DNA of 64,000 nt, taken from NCBI RefSeq assembly GCF_050271975.1, contig NZ_CP189850.1, forward strand, positions 2,356,001 to 2,420,000. The letters are read 5' to 3'. The position numbers were made by a program, and so were the translations under genes. This DNA comes from Litorimonas sp947503715 (GTDB lineage Bacteria > Pseudomonadota > Alphaproteobacteria > Caulobacterales > Maricaulaceae). Shown here piece after piece: positions 63,590 through 64,000 of this stretch (the stretch's first letter is position 1; the number at the start of each line of letters is the position of its first letter). A model generated the notes under the pieces. It was not told the DNA's origin, did no database searches, and was given only the letters and a program-made list of their open reading frames with translations.

Positions 63590-64000
63590 AATGTTGCGAC
63601 TTCGCCGCCTGTATTTGCACCGCGCTTGAGCTTCAGCAAAAGCAGCAATGGCGAGGCGACGAAAATAGACGAGTATGTCCCGACAAAGACACCCCAGATC
63701 ATCGCGAAAGCAAAGCCGCGAAGACCCGACCCGCCGAGAATATAGAGCGCGAGCAATGCGAGGAGTGTTGTCAATGACGTGATAATCGTCCGAGACAGCG
63801 TGTCATTGATGGAAACATTCAGAACCTCGGGCAATGGCATCTTTTTGAACTTGCGCAAATTCTCGCGGATTCGGTCATAGACAATCACCGTATCATTGAG
63901 CGAGTAACCGACAATGGTCAGGATCGCCGCGATGATGGACAGGTTAAACTCGATTTGCGTCAGGCTGAAAACACCGATGGTCAGGATGACGTCATGGAAC
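63586..64000 (-). CDS. secF: SecF, protein-export membrane protein (5' end outside window)
   Basis: About 138 C-terminal codons; the gene enters from beyond base 64000. SecDF uses the proton gradient to assist Sec translocation. Visible TM helices contain FHDVILTIGVFSL, LSIIAAILTIVGYSLNDTVIVYDRIREN (the conserved RND-like motif), SINDTLSRTIITSLTTLLALLALYI and FAFAMIWGVFVGTYSSIFVASPLLL in part. It ends convergent with sodX. The assignment is clear from these segments. Confidence 0.95.
   Translation of the reverse strand, partial: FHDVILTIGVFSLTQIEFNLSIIAAILTIVGYSLNDTVIVYDRIRENLRKFKKMPLPEVLNVSINDTLSRTIITSLTTLLALLALYILGGSGLRGFAFAMIWGVFVGTYSSIFVASPLLLLLKLKRGANTGGEVATF

Overview
The window is chromosomal DNA of an alphaproteobacterium, most likely from the Hyphomonadales/Maricaulales (stalked or marine Caulobacter relatives). 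I base this on the clpP-clpX order, the conserved block pcm-tolC-popZ(DUF2497)-valS, DUF3126 and DUF3137 proteins, a cysD-cysN/C operon, trmFO, and several alphaproteobacterial intergenic palindromes. The genus is inference. Genes are densely packed, with many 1-4 base overlaps. No prophage, CRISPR array, rRNA operon or intact insertion sequence was seen.

Layout. 1-4.4 kb: clpX (3' end cut off), clpP, a gene-poor 0.9 kb stretch with palindromic repeats and an unexplained highly structured segment, then asd and a small membrane protein. 4.4-9.1 kb: two tandem paralogous secreted Cys-rich proteins, a DUF2799-like lipoprotein, a patatin-like phospholipase, a polytopic membrane protein and a GYF-domain protein. 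9.1-17.3 kb, minus strand: gamma-carbonic anhydrase, DUF3126, cysE, queF, an acyltransferase, an alpha/beta hydrolase, a DHH phosphoesterase, cysN/C and cysD. The cysD product carries an unusual N-terminal helix-turn-helix domain, and its promoter is flanked by two identical half-site palindromes. 17.4-25 kb: tRNA-Leu(UAA), a VWA lipoprotein, an arsR/methyltransferase-metF operon, a GH9 cellulase-like enzyme and an AT-rich lipoprotein gene.

25-35 kb: ettA, a XRE regulator with a membrane partner, a glycine-zipper protein, a double cupin, a GST with a divergent TetR regulator, an Hsp70/J-protein pair, xthA, and DUF2145-like and DUF3137 proteins. 35.8-43.3 kb: valS, with a palindromic repeat inserted in frame in its coding sequence, then popZ, tolC, pcm and tRNA-Cys(GCA). 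43.3-45 kb: a small gene-poor segment with a possible IS66 remnant and an orphan secreted protein. 45-52.5 kb: plsY, dprA, a DCC protein, topA and rnr. 52.5-58.3 kb: an M24 peptidase, two AMP-forming ligases and a Tad-like gene split by a frameshift. 58.6-64 kb: trmFO, DUF4153, a squalene/phytoene synthase-family enzyme, the Ni-superoxide dismutase operon (small membrane protein, sodN, sodX) and the C-terminal part of secF.

Functional themes. Sulfur assimilation is represented by cysD, cysN/C, cysE and metF with its SAM-dependent regulator. Proteostasis is represented by ClpXP and an Hsp70/J pair. Envelope and polarity functions are TolC, PopZ, Tad-like and lipoproteins. Stress functions are SodN, GST, cupin and Pcm. 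The most unusual items are the HTH-CysD fusion with matching operators, the palindromic element decoded inside ValS, the structured segment upstream of clpP, the shifty-stop Tad-like gene and the J-protein without an HPD motif.
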